A stretch of 25,991 bases of DNA, taken from the NCBI GenBank assembly GCA_012799155.1, contig JAAZLV010000067.1:1-25991 (forward strand), in the 5' to 3' direction. Positions 24,719 through 25,991 of this stretch are shown piece after piece; positions within the stretch are counted from its first letter, which is position 1; each line of letters begins with the position of its first letter. The DNA is from Bacteroidales bacterium. Its GTDB lineage: Bacteria; Bacteroidota; Bacteroidia; Bacteroidales; Dysgonomonadaceae. The notes under the pieces were generated by a model, which searched no databases, had not been told where the DNA came from, and worked only from the letters and a program-made list of their open reading frames with translations. Both the position numbers and the translations under genes were made by a program.

Positions 24719-24789
24719 TCTCAATATCTCCTACACACCGCCTACCAACAGAGAGTCTGTTGAGGCGTCTGTAACGAAAAACAGTTTAA

Positions 24790-25143
24790 ATGAAACAGAT
24801 GAATGTACAACAACTTAACCAATTGATTCCAGGAACGATTCTTTTGGAAGGGCATGCTTCAACCCTCTACACAAAAGCGTTCGCCTCTGACCTTATGAGC
24901 GATGTGCTCCGTTTTCAGATGGAGCAGACAGTGCTGGTAACAGGTCTGTGTACCATACAGGTACTGCGGACAGCAGAGATGTCCAATATCACCTGCATTA
25001 TCTTTGCTCGTGGTAAACGGGTCTCTCCTGACATGTTGGCACTTGCGGAGGAGCATCACATCACCCTGATCGAATCAGCGCTGACCCTCTTCGAAATATC
25101 GGGGCGACTCTATCAGGGTGGACTGGAACCAGTGTACCGATGA
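24790..25143 (+). CDS. DRTGG domain protein of a hydrogenase-associated cluster
   Basis: This 117-aa protein is essentially one DRTGG-like domain. The characteristic segments are VLVTGLCTIQVLRTAEMSNI, CIIFARGKRVSPDMLALAEE, and a C-terminal LFEISGRLYQGGL. DRTGG proteins of this size are small putative ligand- or nucleotide-sensing modules encoded beside anti-sigma-like ATPases and [FeFe]-hydrogenase-like proteins in anaerobes. A second ATG at 24799 is an alternative start. Its stop overlaps the next start codon (ATGA at 25140), which indicates translational coupling. The biochemical role is not established. Confidence 0.82.
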   Translation: MKQMNVQQLNQLIPGTILLEGHASTLYTKAFASDLMSDVLRFQMEQTVLVTGLCTIQVLRTAEMSNITCIIFARGKRVSPDMLALAEEHHITLIESALTLFEISGRLYQGGLEPVYR

Positions 25144-25550
25144 AATTCTGTTATGAGATAACGGGAGGTGACTTCAGTGCAGGTGGCAGTGCCAGCTCAC
25201 AGGTGAAGAAGACGCTGAAGCAATTCAACATTGCACCGCAGGTGCTTAGAAGAATTGCAGTAGCCCTCTATGAGGCAGAGATGAATGTTGTGGCACACGC
25301 ATGGAGGGGTAGTATGTGTGTGAATATCAATGTGGATCATCTCAGTGTGGTGGTTGAGGATGAAGGTCCCGGTATTGAAGATATCGATCGGGCGATGGAG
25401 GAGGGTTTCTCTACTGCCACTGAGGAGGTGCGGCAGATGGGATTTGGTGCCGGCATGGGGTTGCCTAACATCCGGAAAAACAGCGATGAGATGGAGCTTA
25501 CCTCCACACCTGGCATCGGTACAAGGCTTACATTGACAATCAGATTTTAA
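25140..25550 (+). CDS. Anti-sigma-factor-like ATP-binding protein (HATPase_c, RsbW/SpoIIAB type)
   Basis: This 136-aa single-domain GHKL ATPase has the N box in ALYEAEMNVVAHAWRG, the ATP-binding Gs in VEDEGPGIEDIDRAM, the G2 region in MGFGAGMGLPNIRKNSDEM, and the terminal strand GIGTRLTLTIRF. The family contains serine kinases that act on anti-anti-sigma proteins. Here it is coupled to the DRTGG gene by a 4-bp overlap and precedes a ferredoxin/hydrogenase-like gene. A partner-switching signal role is therefore likely, but the target is not in the window. Confidence 0.88.
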   Translation: MKFCYEITGGDFSAGGSASSQVKKTLKQFNIAPQVLRRIAVALYEAEMNVVAHAWRGSMCVNINVDHLSVVVEDEGPGIEDIDRAMEEGFSTATEEVRQMGFGAGMGLPNIRKNSDEMELTSTPGIGTRLTLTIRF

Positions 25551-25597
25551 CCTTGTATTGAATCATGACAAGGATGTGACAAACGACGTGACAAACA

Positions 25598-25991
25598 ATG
25601 AGAGAGAAAAACTATACGCACTCTATTCAGATTGACCGGGATAAGTGTATCGGTTGTTCCCACTGCATGCGTGTCTGCACCACTCAGGCGATACGTATCA
25701 TTGAGGGTTGTGCCGTGATACAACCGGAGCGCTGTGTGGATTGTGGTGAATGCTACCGCGTCTGTCCCCAGCATGCCATCTACGCAATGGATGATGGACT
25801 TGCTTCTCTGCCTGCCGACAATTGCCGAATTGCGCTGGTTCCCTCCGTCTTTCTCGGCCAGTTTCCGTCGGATTACTCTGCCACCGAGGTGCTGGAGGCA
25901 GTGAAGAACTGTGGCTTTGATGAGGTTTGTGAAGTGGAGCAGGCGGTGGACTTCATGAAAGAGGCTTACCGGATTACTGCCGGCAACCATC
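25598..25991 (+). CDS. [FeFe]-hydrogenase-like iron-sulfur protein, N-terminal fragment
   Basis: The gene runs off the right edge; 131 codons are visible. It begins MREKNYTHSIQIDRDKCIGC, with two 4Fe-4S clusters of the ferredoxin type: CIGCSHCMRVC at residues 17-27 and CVDCGECYRVCP at about 46-57. Then comes a segment (CRIALVPSVFLGQFPSDYSA, EVLEAVKNCGFDEVCEVEQAVDFM) matching the start of the '[Fe] hydrogenase large subunit, C-terminal' domain. The H-cluster cysteines lie beyond the window. Neighbours suggest a sensory hydrogenase of the HsfB type rather than a bulk H2 producer. The ATG at 25598 is the first in frame after a stop at 25589. Confidence 0.85.
   Translation, partial: MREKNYTHSIQIDRDKCIGCSHCMRVCTTQAIRIIEGCAVIQPERCVDCGECYRVCPQHAIYAMDDGLASLPADNCRIALVPSVFLGQFPSDYSATEVLEAVKNCGFDEVCEVEQAVDFMKEAYRITAGNH

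Larger units (their letters stand above)
24216..24789. other. Divergent intergenic region between lysS and the DRTGG operon
   Basis: This stretch of 574 bp has no convincing large gene. Its left part is the lysS leader, with the minus-strand -7 box at 24351-24358. Its centre (24360-24470) is AT-rich. The plus-strand promoter candidate at 24448-24479 is followed by a leader of about 300 nt, containing the 40-codon ORF at 24596-24718 and TACAGG / CCTGTA segments that could pair around a small GGCT/AGCC hairpin. I recognise no known riboswitch or small RNA. Confidence 0.5.

Noticed and set aside
25547..25990. Minus-strand 147-aa frame at the right end
   Set aside because: It lies antisense to the clear ferredoxin/hydrogenase-like gene, whose cysteine motifs make the plus strand the coding one.
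1..25991. tRNA, rRNA, CRISPR or mobile elements
   Set aside because: No cloverleaf-like gene, regular spaced repeats, transposase or integrase motifs were seen on reading both strands by eye. A tRNA scan was not possible.

Overview
The window reads as a Bacteroidales chromosome, probably Dysgonomonadaceae- or Porphyromonadaceae-like. The evidence is a SusC/SusD pair with DUF5018, many short-lipobox lipoproteins, promoters of the Bacteroidetes type (TTTG / TAnnTTTG) and almost no Shine-Dalgarno sequences, a lysS-gpsA-pgi-HAD block as in Bacteroidales, and a DRTGG / ATPase / [FeFe]-hydrogenase-like cluster typical of anaerobes. The genus assignment is inference. No rRNA, tRNA, CRISPR array, insertion sequence or integrase was seen.

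Region 1 (1-14752, all minus strand) is a tightly packed polysaccharide utilisation locus (PUL). In transcription order it holds an AGE-family N-acylglucosamine 2-epimerase, a Tat-exported DUF4434 TIM-barrel protein, SusC, SusD, a DUF5018 lipoprotein, two paralogous GHL10/DUF187-type glycoside hydrolase lipoproteins, a calcineurin-like phosphoesterase, a NAGPA-type phosphodiester glycosidase lipoprotein, and the start of a second Tat-exported protein cut by the window edge. A 202-bp gap before the two hydrolases holds a candidate internal promoter flanked by a 15-bp inverted repeat. The enzyme set suggests a glycan with HexNAc-1-phosphodiester bonds. Gram-positive cell wall with its teichoic-acid linkage unit is one specific hypothesis that fits all the parts.

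Region 2 (14961-19165, minus) is an operon of glutamine-dependent NAD+ synthetase, an AmgK-like amino-sugar kinase fused to a RapZ C-terminal domain, and a MurU-like nucleotidyltransferase. The last two are the cytoplasmic kinase and uridylyltransferase steps of MurNAc recycling, so they could process products of the neighbouring PUL.

Region 3 (19244-24215, minus) is housekeeping: lysyl-tRNA synthetase with a C-terminal helical extension, NAD(P)-dependent glycerol-3-phosphate dehydrogenase, glucose-6-phosphate isomerase with a clear terminator, and a beta-phosphoglucomutase-like HAD phosphatase whose start codon lies directly behind that terminator.

Region 4 (24216-25991) is a 574-bp divergent intergenic region with promoters on both strands, followed on the plus strand by a DRTGG-domain protein, an anti-sigma-like ATPase and the first 131 codons of a ferredoxin / [FeFe]-hydrogenase-like protein. 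This layout resembles sensory (HsfB-type) hydrogenase clusters.
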